The notes below the pieces were generated by a model. It saw only the letters and a list, made by a program, of their open reading frames with translations. It searched no databases and had not been told where the DNA came from. Below, one piece after another: positions 17,161 to 25,237 of a stretch of DNA of 64,000 nt; position 1 is the first letter of the stretch; each line of letters begins with the position of its first letter. Position numbers and translations under genes: made by a program. Source of the DNA: CAYRNY01 sp964425755 (GTDB lineage Bacteria; Chloroflexota; Anaerolineae; Aggregatilineales; Aggregatilineaceae); contig CAYRNY010000015.1 of assembly GCA_964425755.1 (NCBI GenBank), positions 1 through 64,000 of the forward strand. The letters run 5' to 3'.

Positions 17161-18768
17161 CTACTCGGCTACAGCCCAGTTTTCGGCATGGTCCGCATAA
17201 GGACCGCCGCCAACCGCCGGGAACCAGTAGAAGTCAACCAGGTCGGTGGACGCCACGCCAAAGCGCGTCGCGACCCACATGTAGCCTTCGACAGCGTTCT
17301 CGTTCTGGAACGCGCAGATATCCTTCAGCAGTTGCAGATACACGTCGGGATCGGTTTCGACTTTCGCCTGGGCGATCATCTCGTCCAGTTCCGGCCAGGC
17401 CTGGCCGCGCAGCGTGCCGCCTTCAGCATCCGGGAACCCACCGGATTCGTAGTACGCGAAGGGGTAGTTGGCAACGTTGTTTCCCAGGCCCCGGTAAGAG
17501 ATGTTCCACCCCTCACCAGTGTAGAAGTAGGAGTTGTAGGTCGGGACGTCCTGTGGCGTCGGGATGACGTTGATGCCGACTTCAGCCAGGTATTGCTGGA
17601 TCGCGGCCAGCGCGTCCATGTGGAACTGGCTGTCGTAGTAGGTCACCACCTCGTAGGACTGGCTGCTGTCCCAGCCTGCTTCCGCCAGCAGTTCGCGCGC
17701 CATGTCCGGATCGTAGGCGTAGTCGTTGTATTCATCCGGCCACATGGTCGGGAACGCGTTCAGGCAAGGTGCCGGTTCGGCTGTGCCATTGAGCACGACC
17801 TCGGTGATCGCGGCGCGGTCAATCGCGTACAGGAATGCCTGCCGGACGCGCACGTCGTCAAACACCGGGCTGCGGAAGTTGAAGATCATGTAGTTGGTCA
17901 CGCCCGAAGGGCCGGGGAAGAGCTCGAAGCGCTCGCTCTCGCCCATGCGCAGCGCTACATCACCGCTGGCAAACGTGAAGTGGATCTCGCCGCTCTCCAG
18001 CGCCAGCACGGCGGACGTTTCGTCCTCGAAGTAGCGGTTGATCAGGCGGTCGAGTTTCGGCTCACCGTCCCAGTAGTTGGGGTTCGGCACGAGTTCCCAG
18101 AACTGGCCCTCTTCGTATTGGGAGTGCATGAACGGGCCGGTCCCGACCGGGTTGGTGAAGAACCAGTCGCTGTTCTGCAGTTCAGCCGGGTTGACATCGC
18201 TCAGCAGGTGCTGCGGCAGGATCCAGCCGAAGATCGCGGCGAAGGGGAAGCGCGGGCGCGGTTCCAGGAAACGGAATTCGACCGTCATGTCGTCCACGAT
18301 CCTGATGCCGCTGATCTCGTCCGCTTCACCGTTGGCGAACGCCTCGCCACCTTCGAACCCGCTGGCATCGATGCCCGATGTCTGGACAAAAATGGTCGCG
18401 GCACTGGGGTTCACTGCCAGTTCGTAGCTGAACTTGACGTCTTCCGCGTCGAAGGGTTCGCCGTCATGCCACACTACGCCTTCACGCAGTTTGAACGTCC
18501 AGACCGTCGCTTCGTCGTTTGAATCCCATTCGGTCGCAAGTTGGGGGACGACGTCGCTCGCGTCTTCGTTCAGGCTGGTCAGGGGCGACCAGATTTTTGA
18601 CATCCAGACGCGGCCTGCCGTTTCGTACAGCGGGATACACTCCGGGCAGCCACCCGGACCCACATCAAACGCGCCAACCAATGTACCACCGCCGCCATCC
18701 TGTGCGAAGGCGCTCGCCGGCACAAGTAACAGGGATGCGGCGATCAAAAGGACCAGTAATTTCTTCAT
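17161..18768 (-). CDS. ABC transporter substrate-binding protein (SBP_bac_5, Dpp/Opp type)
   Basis: This 535-residue extracytoplasmic binding protein has a signal peptide (MKKLLVLLIAASLLLVPASA, cleavage near residue 22). It also has the family 5 signature: LATEWDSNDEATVWTFKLRE followed by GVVWHDGEPFDAEDVKFSY near residues 80-115, then a long two-lobe fold. Family members bind peptides, oligosaccharides or metal chelates. The surrounding sugar-acid genes favour a carbohydrate ligand. It is the first structural gene of the transporter operon and is preceded by a 139-base gap downstream of the regulator gene. Confidence 0.88.
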   Translation of the reverse strand: MKKLLVLLIAASLLLVPASAFAQDGGGGTLVGAFDVGPGGCPECIPLYETAGRVWMSKIWSPLTSLNEDASDVVPQLATEWDSNDEATVWTFKLREGVVWHDGEPFDAEDVKFSYELAVNPSAATIFVQTSGIDASGFEGGEAFANGEADEISGIRIVDDMTVEFRFLEPRPRFPFAAIFGWILPQHLLSDVNPAELQNSDWFFTNPVGTGPFMHSQYEEGQFWELVPNPNYWDGEPKLDRLINRYFEDETSAVLALESGEIHFTFASGDVALRMGESERFELFPGPSGVTNYMIFNFRSPVFDDVRVRQAFLYAIDRAAITEVVLNGTAEPAPCLNAFPTMWPDEYNDYAYDPDMARELLAEAGWDSSQSYEVVTYYDSQFHMDALAAIQQYLAEVGINVIPTPQDVPTYNSYFYTGEGWNISYRGLGNNVANYPFAYYESGGFPDAEGGTLRGQAWPELDEMIAQAKVETDPDVYLQLLKDICAFQNENAVEGYMWVATRFGVASTDLVDFYWFPAVGGGPYADHAENWAVAE

Positions 18769-18806
18769 GTTTTCGATTCTCCGTAAGTCGCTCTCGTATG
18801 CGGTTA

Positions 18807-18869
18807 CTAAAACAACGTTCTGAAACGCGGTTCGCGAATGTCACTCCACTGTGCTGGCAACCACCTCCT
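18807..18869 (-). CDS. Possible 17-codon leader peptide with strong Shine-Dalgarno
   Basis: On the - strand, upstream of the binding-protein gene, AAAGGAGGTG contains an AGGAGG core at 18864-18869. Three bases later a TTG (18858-18860) opens a short frame reading MPAQWSDIREPRFRTLF before a stop at 18807. A GTG inside the Shine-Dalgarno would give a 7-codon alternative. The spacing is too short for an ideal start. The site could instead be a ribosome standby or regulatory element, or a relic of a lost gene. Confidence 0.25.
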   Translation of the reverse strand, partial: RRWLPAQWSDIREPRFRTLF

Positions 18870-18907
18870 TTGGGTTGGGAAATGTGATCAAGCAGCGTGC
18901 TTATTCA

Positions 18908-19675
18908 TCATGGCTTGCCAAGATAGCCCAGGCTCATTGAGATTTGCTCGCACGTCCGGCAGATCATCGCGCCCAGTTCGCGGTCGCGATCGGGCGTGAT
19001 GCGCGTGGACGGCCCCGAGATACTGGCGGCTGCGATTACCTGTTGGTTGAAATCATAGATGGGCGCAGCGACGCAGCGGACGCGCTCGTCGACTTCCGCG
19101 TTGTCAATGGCATAGCCGCGTTCGCGCGTGCGCCGGAGTTCGGCTGCGAACTCCGCGACGTCCGTGATCGTGTTCGCTGTGCAGCGTGGCAGACCGTGCC
19201 GTTCGACAACCTGCCGCCAGACGGTGTCCGGCATGAAGGCCAGCATCGCTTTTCCCAGGGCGGTGCAGTGGGCAAATGTGCGTTTCCCGATCACGGTGTA
19301 CATGTCTAGTGTTTGCAGACCTTCGACGCGGTCGATGTAGACAATCTCGCCTTCGTCCAGCACAGCGAGATGTACGGTTTCGTTGACGCGGCGCATCAGT
19401 GCTTTCATCAGGGGCATCGCCTGTTCGGCCATGTTCAGGCGGCGGATTTGTAATCCGCGCAAATGCAGGAACCGTAGACCCAGCGTGTATTTGCGGTTTG
19501 ACGTATCTTGCTCGACGTATCCCAGGTCGGTCAGCGTGCTCAACAGGCGGTGGACCGTACCGACCGGCAACCGGCTCTGCTCGGCGAGCGTGGAGATTCC
19601 CAGCGCCTGATCTGCCTGGGCGATCAACTCCAGGAGCTGGAACGCTCGCTGTACCGATTGCACTTGAGAGGTCAT
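18908..19675 (-). CDS. IclR-family transcriptional regulator
   Basis: This 255-residue regulator has an N-terminal winged helix-turn-helix (residues 5-65; AFQLLELIAQADQALGIS, LPVGTVHRLLSTLTDLGYV) and a C-terminal IclR effector domain (YTLGLRFLHLRGL, VYIDRVEGLQTLDMYTVIG, RTFAHCTALGKAMLAFMPD and RGYAIDNAEVDERVRCVAAP). It lies upstream of the - strand transporter operon and divergent from the hydroxyacid dehydrogenase gene, and probably controls both. I chose ATG 19675 (MTSQVQSVQRAF); an ATG at 19699 would add eight residues unlike the family. A near-perfect 17-base palindrome upstream is a likely binding site. Confidence 0.9.
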   Translation of the reverse strand: MTSQVQSVQRAFQLLELIAQADQALGISTLAEQSRLPVGTVHRLLSTLTDLGYVEQDTSNRKYTLGLRFLHLRGLQIRRLNMAEQAMPLMKALMRRVNETVHLAVLDEGEIVYIDRVEGLQTLDMYTVIGKRTFAHCTALGKAMLAFMPDTVWRQVVERHGLPRCTANTITDVAEFAAELRRTRERGYAIDNAEVDERVRCVAAPIYDFNQQVIAAASISGPSTRITPDRDRELGAMICRTCEQISMSLGYLGKP

Positions 19676-19723
19676 GTTGGGTCCAGGGTTTTCACACAAC
19701 GAAAAACATTTCTATTTATAAGT

Positions 19724-19753
19724 AGCATAGGGGATATGACCGCTATGAATCAA
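19724..19753 (-). promoter_or_regulatory. Candidate promoter of the IclR-family regulator
   Basis: On the - strand TTGATT (19748-19753) and TATGCT (19724-19729) are spaced by 18 bases. The promoter lies directly beside the palindromic operator, so the regulator could control itself. Confidence 0.4.
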
Positions 19754-19759
19754 CAGTTC

Positions 19760-19776
19760 TTTCCGCATTGTGGAAA
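19760..19776. promoter_or_regulatory. Palindromic operator, IclR-type candidate
   Basis: TTTCCGCATTGTGGAAA is a 17-base inverted repeat with only one mismatched pair around the central base. It lies in the divergent region, seven bases upstream of the regulator's -35 box. IclR-family regulators commonly bind short palindromes of this kind. Confidence 0.5.
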
Positions 19777-19912
19777 AAGTGCGCGATATCTGTGATCATG
19801 GAGTGCCCGGCGGGGGATGTCGTCCGCCGTGCTGCTGTGGCTGCAAATCGTGCGCAATCTACCCAGGATGAGTCAGGTGGCCGGCCTGAAATGCGCCGTG
19901 GATATGCCCGCT

Positions 19913-19941
19913 TTAGCAACAATGCCGGCAAACGGTAGAAT
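19913..19941 (+). promoter_or_regulatory. Candidate promoter of the hydroxyacid dehydrogenase gene
   Basis: TTAGCA (19913-19918) and TAGAAT (19936-19941) are separated by 17 bases, about 40 bases before the ATG at 19981. Confidence 0.45.
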
Positions 19942-19980
19942 AAGCGGAAGTGACAGCAATTTAGAGACAAGGGCTGGGTA

Positions 19981-20952
19981 ATGTCAATTACGATCGTCGT
20001 CCTGGATGGTTACACCCTCAATCCGGGTGATCTGAGCTGGGAGCCTTTGGAAGTGCTGGGTGACGTGACGGTTTATGATCGAACCGCGCCCGAGCAGGTG
20101 GTCGCCCGTGCCCGAAATGCGTCATTTGTGCTGACCAACAAAGTGCCCCTGGACGCCGATACACTGGCGCAACTGTCCGCGCTGCGCTATATCGGGGTTC
20201 TGGCGACGGGTTACGATGTCGTGGATGTTGAGGCGGCGCGCCAGCATTCCGTCACTGTGACCAATATCCCGAGCTACGGGACAAACTCCGTCGCGCAGAT
20301 GGTGATCGCGCACCTGTTGGCGTTCTGCCACCACGTCCAGGACCACAACGCGGCGGTCAAGGCCGGCAAATGGACCGCTGCGCCGGATTTCTGTTTCTGG
20401 GATTTCCCGCAGATCGAATTGGACGGGAAGATGATGGGCATTGTTGGGTTCGGGCGGATCGGGCAGCAGGTTGGGCGGATTGTTGCGGCGCTGGGAATGG
20501 CGGTGCAAGCCTACGATCACCGGCCACATGAGGTGACGGATATCGAAGGGTTCAGGTGGGTGGAGTTGCCGACATTGTTTCGGACATCCGATGTCATCAG
20601 CCTGAACTGTCCCCTGACTCCTGAGACCGAGGGCATGATCAACAGCGAGACACTGGCGCTCATGAAGCCTTCCGCGTTTCTGATCAACGCGGCGCGTGGC
20701 GGGCTGGTCGTAGAGCACGATCTGGCGGCAGCGTTGAATGAAGGCCGCATCGCGGGGGCCGGGCTTGACGTGCTGTCCACAGAGCCGCCCGAAGCCACTA
20801 ACCCGTTGCTGACCGCCAGGAACACGTTCATCACGCCGCATATCGCCTGGGCGACCCGCGAGGCCCGGCAGCGGCTGATGCGGATCGCCGCCGCAAATAT
20901 CAGCGCGTTCCTGGACGGGCATCCACAAAACGTGGTGGGACAGAGCGACTGA
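19981..20952 (+). CDS. D-2-hydroxyacid dehydrogenase (glycerate/hydroxypyruvate type)
   Basis: This 323-residue NAD(P)-dependent enzyme reduces 2-keto acids to D-2-hydroxy acids or the reverse. The Rossmann motif is GIVGFGRIGQQVGRI near residue 154. The catalytic Arg is in INAARGGLVVEHDL near 240, the Glu in GLDVLSTEPPEATNPLL near 267 and the His in TPHIAWATREARQR near 288. The N-terminal catalytic half has LSALRYIGVLATGYDVVD. It resembles glycerate dehydrogenase and could handle hydroxypyruvate or tartronate semialdehyde produced by the divergent sugar-acid operon. Confidence 0.88.
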   Translation: MSITIVVLDGYTLNPGDLSWEPLEVLGDVTVYDRTAPEQVVARARNASFVLTNKVPLDADTLAQLSALRYIGVLATGYDVVDVEAARQHSVTVTNIPSYGTNSVAQMVIAHLLAFCHHVQDHNAAVKAGKWTAAPDFCFWDFPQIELDGKMMGIVGFGRIGQQVGRIVAALGMAVQAYDHRPHEVTDIEGFRWVELPTLFRTSDVISLNCPLTPETEGMINSETLALMKPSAFLINAARGGLVVEHDLAAALNEGRIAGAGLDVLSTEPPEATNPLLTARNTFITPHIAWATREARQRLMRIAAANISAFLDGHPQNVVGQSD

Positions 20953-21034
20953 AACGACACGCAGACCGTCATCGCGACGCCCTGAAGCGGGCACATGTGG
21001 TGTGCCGGTTTGAGACCAAAGAGTACGACCTCGT

Positions 21035-21074
21035 GCGCGCAGCCCGGATGATGTTGTGATCTGGGGCTGCGCGC
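21035..21074 (+). terminator. GC-rich stem-loop after the dehydrogenase gene
   Basis: GCGCGCAGCCC (21035-21045) pairs perfectly with GGGCTGCGCGC (21064-21074) across an 18-base loop. There is no T-run, so termination may be Rho-assisted, but the 11-base-pair stem insulates the eCIS promoter from the upstream gene. Confidence 0.5.
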
Positions 21075-21109
21075 TGCCGTAATCAATGTGCTATGACCTG
21101 AATGTACTA

Positions 21110-21157
21110 TTGAAACTGAGGATTAAGGAAAATAGAATATCTTAGATAGGATTAAGG
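21110..21157 (+). promoter_or_regulatory. Candidate eCIS promoter with repeated AGGATTAAGG element
   Basis: TTGAAA (21110-21115), a 17-base spacer and TAGAAT (21133-21138) form a good sigma70-like promoter in the AT-rich block. AGGATTAAGG occurs at 21119-21128 in the spacer and again at 21148-21157 downstream, 29 bases apart. The repeats flank the -10 box, which suits a repressor binding two sites. It is the only clear promoter that I see before the 20-gene run. Confidence 0.55.
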
Positions 21158-21370
21158 TTTATTTTGATTTTTTTGAGTTTATGCTACTGTATATTTGGAC
21201 ATAACCGTTCTCTTATGACGATCTGAAAGAAGCTGCTCTTTTTTGCTCACTTCTCGTTCACCTATCTTTCGCCCGGCTTTGTATTAACCCGTTTCCATCG
21301 TCCACTTAACAGACATCTATATCTCTATCGTTATCCCCGTCAAGGGTTTGCAGCATTTACGGAGGAAAAC

Positions 21371-22999
21371 ATGCCGGTTACACCAACTTATCCGGGTGTG
21401 TATATTCAGGAGATACCGAGTGGCGTGCGCACCATTACCGGTGTTGCGACGTCCATTACGGCCTTTATTGGCCGCGCCACGCGTGGGCCGGTGAACGAAC
21501 CGGTGCTGGTCAACAATTTTGGCGATTTTGAGCGCACCTTTGGTGGCCTGAAAGCGGATATGCCGATGTCATACGCCGTGAGCGACTATTTCCTCAACGG
21601 CGGCGGGCAGGGCATTGTCGTGCGCTTATATCAAGCGCCGGAAGGCGACAACGGCGCGCCGAACACCAAAGCCAGCCTCACACTGGAAGAGCTGGTGCTC
21701 GAAGCGGCCTATGAAGGCGCGTGGGGCAACAACTTGCGCGCGCGCATCACCGCCGTGAGCGAAGCTCCATCCTGGGCGACCGACGCAGGACTGACGGCAG
21801 ATGACCTTTTCAATCTTTCGGTCCATGACGATGGGACGGGCGTCACTGAGACGTTCTTGAATGTTTCGCTGGCGGAAAGCCGCCGCCGCCTGGACCGCGT
21901 TCTGGCGAACGAGTCGAATCTGGTTCGGCTGCCTGAAGGGGCACTGGATGGTGAGGACCTTCCCGAACTGCCCGACCCACATGGCGATCCGCCCGCTGGC
22001 AAAAGTGTGTGGGACGACAACGACCCGGCCACCAACGTCAAAGTCGAAGAGGCCGACCAGGCCGCGGCCAGTGCTAACCTCGACGCCAACGCGTATAAAG
22101 GCAGCCGCGACGATAAAGAAGGGCTTTACGCGCTGGAAAAGGCGGACCTGTTCAACCTGCTGTGCATTCCGCCCGACGTGCATGGCGATTCCACCGACCC
22201 CACCGTGTACCAGGAAGCGATGCAGTATTGTGCCGAACGGCGCGCGATGTTGATCGTGGACTCCCCGGCTACGTGGAGCGCGAACAAGGAAACCGCCGCT
22301 GCCACCGCCAAACAGAGCCTGGGCGATCTCGGCTTGACCGGTACGGCAGCGCGCAATGCCGCGCTGTACTTCCCGCGCGTGCTGAAGGCTGACCCGCTGC
22401 GCGACAACCAGATCGCGGCGTTTGCTCCGTGTGGCATTGTCGCCGGCGTCATGGCGCGGACTGACGTGCAGCGTGGAGTCTGGAAAGCGCCTGCCGGGCT
22501 GGACGCGGCGCTCAACGGCACCCAGGGGTTGGAAGTCAACCTCACCGATGACGAAAACGGGATGCTGAACCCGCTCGGCATCAACTGCCTGCGTTCCTTC
22601 CCGGTTGCGGGGCGTGTTGTGTGGGGCGCGCGCACGCTGCGCGGCGCTGACCAACTGGCCGACGAGTACAAGTATGTGCCCGTGCGGCGGCTGGTGTTGT
22701 TCATTGAGGAGAGCTTGTATCGCGGCACGAAGTGGGTGGTCTTCGAGCCAAACGACGAACCGCTTTGGGCGCAGATACGGCTGAACGTCGGCGCGTTTAT
22801 GCATAACCTGTTTCGCCAGGGTGCGTTTCAGGGGCAGTCGCCCAGTGAAGCCTATTTTGTGAAGTGCGACAGCGAGACCACGACCCAGAATGATATCAAC
22901 CTCGGGATCGTGAACATCATCGTCGGTTTCGCACCGCTCAAACCGGCGGAGTTCGTGATCATCAGCATCCAGCAGATGGCCGGTCAGATTGAAACCTAA
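21371..22999 (+). CDS. Contractile injection system sheath protein
   Basis: This 542-residue protein forms the contractile outer sheath. The N-terminus PTYPGVYIQEIPSGVRTITG and TSITAFIGRATRGPVNEPVL is the hallmark of phage tail sheath proteins. The C-terminal domain (NDINLGIVNIIVGFAPLKPA, then EFVIISIQQMAGQIE) is the inner conserved sheath domain that interlocks subunits. The middle (about residues 100-330) is a variable, charged surface domain. Only one sheath gene is present, unlike Afp/PVC loci with three. A clear GGAGG precedes the ATG. It is the first gene of the eCIS operon. Confidence 0.95.
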   Translation: MPVTPTYPGVYIQEIPSGVRTITGVATSITAFIGRATRGPVNEPVLVNNFGDFERTFGGLKADMPMSYAVSDYFLNGGGQGIVVRLYQAPEGDNGAPNTKASLTLEELVLEAAYEGAWGNNLRARITAVSEAPSWATDAGLTADDLFNLSVHDDGTGVTETFLNVSLAESRRRLDRVLANESNLVRLPEGALDGEDLPELPDPHGDPPAGKSVWDDNDPATNVKVEEADQAAASANLDANAYKGSRDDKEGLYALEKADLFNLLCIPPDVHGDSTDPTVYQEAMQYCAERRAMLIVDSPATWSANKETAAATAKQSLGDLGLTGTAARNAALYFPRVLKADPLRDNQIAAFAPCGIVAGVMARTDVQRGVWKAPAGLDAALNGTQGLEVNLTDDENGMLNPLGINCLRSFPVAGRVVWGARTLRGADQLADEYKYVPVRRLVLFIEESLYRGTKWVVFEPNDEPLWAQIRLNVGAFMHNLFRQGAFQGQSPSEAYFVKCDSETTTQNDINLGIVNIIVGFAPLKPAEFVIISIQQMAGQIET

Positions 23000-23044
23000 C
23001 GCAGGCATGTTTCGTCCAGTTGATGCTTGAAAAAGGATAGTGAC

Positions 23045-23554
23045 ATGGAATTCAGCGTCAATGCTCATCGCTTTGATCCCTATAAAAACTTCAAATTCCG
23101 CGTCAAGTGGGATGGCAAATACGTGGCCGGTGTGAGCAAGGTCAGCGCGCTGAAGCGGACCACCGAGGTGGTGGAACACCGCGAAGGCGGCGATCCAAGC
23201 ACGGTGCGCAGATCACCGGGACAAACGAAGTACGAACCGATCACGCTGGAACGCGGCGTGACCCACGATCTCGAATTCGAGGCGTGGGCCAACAAGGTCT
23301 GGAACATCGCCTCCGGGCTGGGTACCGAAGTGTCGCTGGCCGACTTCCGCAAGGACTTGATCATCGAGATGTACAACGAGGCGGGACAGCTTGTAATCGC
23401 CTACAAGGTGTATCGCTGTTGGGTCTCAGAGTACCAGCCGCTGCCCGAACTGGATGCCAGCGCGAACGCGGTCGCTATCCAGACATTGACCCTGCAAAAC
23501 GAAGGCTGGGAACGCGACACGGCTGTCACCGAGCCGACCGAACCGGCGCTTTAG
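23045..23554 (+). CDS. Contractile injection system inner tube protein
   Basis: This 169-residue protein belongs to the gp19-like tail tube family (Afp1/Pvc1 relatives) and stacks as hexameric rings inside the sheath. Family features are PYKNFKFRVKWDGKYVAGVS near the start, the VSALKRTTEVVEHREGGDPS loop and ITLERGVTHDLEFEAWANKV. A single tube gene is present. I chose ATG 23045 with AAAAGGA upstream; a TTG at 23027 gives six unlike residues. It directly follows the sheath gene, the usual order. Confidence 0.93.
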   Translation: MEFSVNAHRFDPYKNFKFRVKWDGKYVAGVSKVSALKRTTEVVEHREGGDPSTVRRSPGQTKYEPITLERGVTHDLEFEAWANKVWNIASGLGTEVSLADFRKDLIIEMYNEAGQLVIAYKVYRCWVSEYQPLPELDASANAVAIQTLTLQNEGWERDTAVTEPTEPAL

Positions 23555-23577
23555 GCCATGCCTGAGCGCCGGGCGCG

Positions 23578-24333
23578 ATGATGCAAATGCGTGCACTGTC
23601 TGACGGGGAACTGCTGGCGGTCTGGGAGCAGGGCATGGCGCAGTCGTCGTTACAGCGCGCCCTTCTCCTGCTGGCCGCCGCCATGCCGGAGACGAGTCCG
23701 GATGAGCTGGCGCGGCTGACCATCGGCCAGCGGGATATGCTCTTGCTCGCGCTGCGCAGGTTGATGTTAGGGGCACACGCGGAAAGCGTCGCCACTTGCC
23801 CACAATGTGGCGCGACGGTGGAGTTGACGCTCGATATCGCGGCGCTGCAAGCCGAAGCCCAGGCAGTTCCCGCCAACGGCCAGGAAACCGACCTGGTGCT
23901 CGAACAAGCGGCCTATACCGTGCGGTTTCGCCTTCCAACGAGCGTTGATCTGGCGGCAGTGATGGGGAAGGCTGATGTGGGACTGCTCCGCGAACGGCTG
24001 TTTGAACGCTGCGTAACAGCGGTCGAGCATGACGGCAAGCCGGCCTCCCGGCCTGATCTCCCGGACGCGATCGTTGAGGACGTGATCAGCCGCATGGCAG
24101 AGGCCGATCCGCAAGCCGATATCCGTGTCACCCTCGGATGTCCGGACTGCGGGCATGAATGGCAGATGGTGTTCGACATCGCGTCGTTCTTCTGGCATGA
24201 GATCGCGGCGCGGGCGCAGCGCATACTGGGCGAAGTCCATGCACTGGCGCGCGCTTACGGGTGGAGTGAGTCCGCGATTCTGGCGCTGTCACCCCAACGC
24301 CGGTATTTATACCTGGAACTGCTGCATGAGTGA
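23578..24333 (+). CDS. gp51-like baseplate hub assembly protein with two zinc-ribbon CxxC pairs
   Basis: This 251-residue protein resembles the T4-type baseplate hub assembly (gp26/gp51-like) proteins found beside eCIS tube genes. Residues 30-65 are helical (LPxGQRDxLLLALR-like: LTIGQRDMLLLALRRLMLG). Two cysteine pairs, CPQC (74-77) and CPDC (188-191), could together bind one zinc ion. The C-terminus (ARAYGWSESAILALSPQRRY) is a conserved helical tail. It probably helps assembly rather than being in the mature particle. Its stop overlaps the next start (ATGAGTGA). Confidence 0.7.
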   Translation: MMQMRALSDGELLAVWEQGMAQSSLQRALLLLAAAMPETSPDELARLTIGQRDMLLLALRRLMLGAHAESVATCPQCGATVELTLDIAALQAEAQAVPANGQETDLVLEQAAYTVRFRLPTSVDLAAVMGKADVGLLRERLFERCVTAVEHDGKPASRPDLPDAIVEDVISRMAEADPQADIRVTLGCPDCGHEWQMVFDIASFFWHEIAARAQRILGEVHALARAYGWSESAILALSPQRRYLYLELLHE

Positions 24334-25237
24334 CTATCTAAGCACCGTTATTGTACGAAATATTGATCCCGGCGCGGTTCTGCGACCGCGACCGGTCACC
24401 CGGTTTGAGCCACCGGCGGATGCTGCGGCGCTTCCGGTAGAACGGTGGGGCAGCCCGGCTGAGGACGAGGTGCCCATTGCGGATCGTTCGCGGCAGGCGC
24501 TCCCTCGCGCGGCAGCGCGCGCTCCCGCTGCGAACACGCCCACCCAGGAGTCGCCTGTCACGTTGGAGCAGATGATACCTGAAGACTCTTCCCCTGCCGC
24601 TGAGATCGCGCGAGATGATCCCGAGCGCTCGTTGTCCTTCCGCCGTACCGCACCAACCATGCGCCCGGCAGAACCCGCTCAGCCACTGGAACATCCTGAG
24701 GACGATCCGCTGCGCCCCAGCCAAGAAGCCCCGGGGACAGCGGCCTCAGACACACCGTCCCACCTGGCGAACGTACACCCTCGAGTGGGGCGGGAACAAC
24801 CGGTACGAGCGGTGACCGATCCAGCAGAAGGTCTGGCGGGCGGTGTCTCGAACGTGTCGCCCGGTCTAGCGGCAGACGGGCCGGACCTGCACGCTATCGC
24901 GCAGGCGATCCGGCGTTTGCTTCCGGGAGACGCGGCTTCTGGGGCGGAAAGTGATCTTTCCCCGGTGCAGGCTGTTGTTGATCGGCAGCCCGAACAACCA
25001 TCCCAGAATCCGGATATGCCACCGCGCATAGCACGACCTGTCTCCCCGCAGGTGATCCGGCCTGCCGGGGGGCAACCTGAGCGGGACGGCAGCCCCGCGA
25101 CGATCAACATCACGATCGGGCGCGTGATCGTGCGCGCGACACCGCCGCCGCCAAAGCAGACGCGCCAACAGCCAACCCCGGCGATCATGTCGCTGGATGA
25201 GTATTTGCGCCAGCAGGCCAATGGAGGGACACCGTGA
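24326..25237 (+). CDS. Proline-rich eCIS-associated protein of unknown function
   Basis: This 303-residue protein is mostly low-complexity, rich in Pro, Ala, Glu and Arg, and looks disordered over about residues 30-250. The C-terminus is different: ATINITIGRVIVRATPPPPK, a beta-like strand pair, and a final SLDEYLRQQANG helix. Start ATG 24326 overlaps the upstream stop by eight bases, and its own stop overlaps the GTG of the DUF4255 gene. I do not recognise the family. It could be a linker, an assembly factor or a highly divergent length-determining protein. Confidence 0.7.
   Translation: MSDYLSTVIVRNIDPGAVLRPRPVTRFEPPADAAALPVERWGSPAEDEVPIADRSRQALPRAAARAPAANTPTQESPVTLEQMIPEDSSPAAEIARDDPERSLSFRRTAPTMRPAEPAQPLEHPEDDPLRPSQEAPGTAASDTPSHLANVHPRVGREQPVRAVTDPAEGLAGGVSNVSPGLAADGPDLHAIAQAIRRLLPGDAASGAESDLSPVQAVVDRQPEQPSQNPDMPPRIARPVSPQVIRPAGGQPERDGSPATINITIGRVIVRATPPPPKQTRQQPTPAIMSLDEYLRQQANGGTP

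Larger units (their letters stand above)
19676..19980. other. Divergent control region between regulator and dehydrogenase
   Basis: This 305-base region contains no gene that I can support. It carries a - strand promoter for the regulator, a palindromic operator and a + strand promoter for the dehydrogenase. The middle part (about 19790-19910) shows nothing recognisable. Confidence 0.6.
20953..21370 (+). other. Control region upstream of the contractile injection system
   Basis: This 418-base gap holds a GC-rich hairpin that probably ends the dehydrogenase transcript (21035-21074). After it comes a strikingly AT-rich stretch (about 21090-21260) with a promoter and a repeated decamer, and then a leader of about 220 bases ending in GGAGG six bases before the sheath ATG. 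I found no gene in it. Confidence 0.6.

Noticed and set aside
16693..18522. A 609-codon open frame on the + strand opposite the Dpp-type permease and binding-protein genes
   Set aside because: It is antisense to two clearly homologous genes. Its residues are Arg/His/Val-rich without any family features, as expected from third-position GC bias.
21626..23179. A 517-codon - strand frame opposite the sheath gene
   Set aside because: It is antisense to an unmistakable sheath protein and has no supporting motif.
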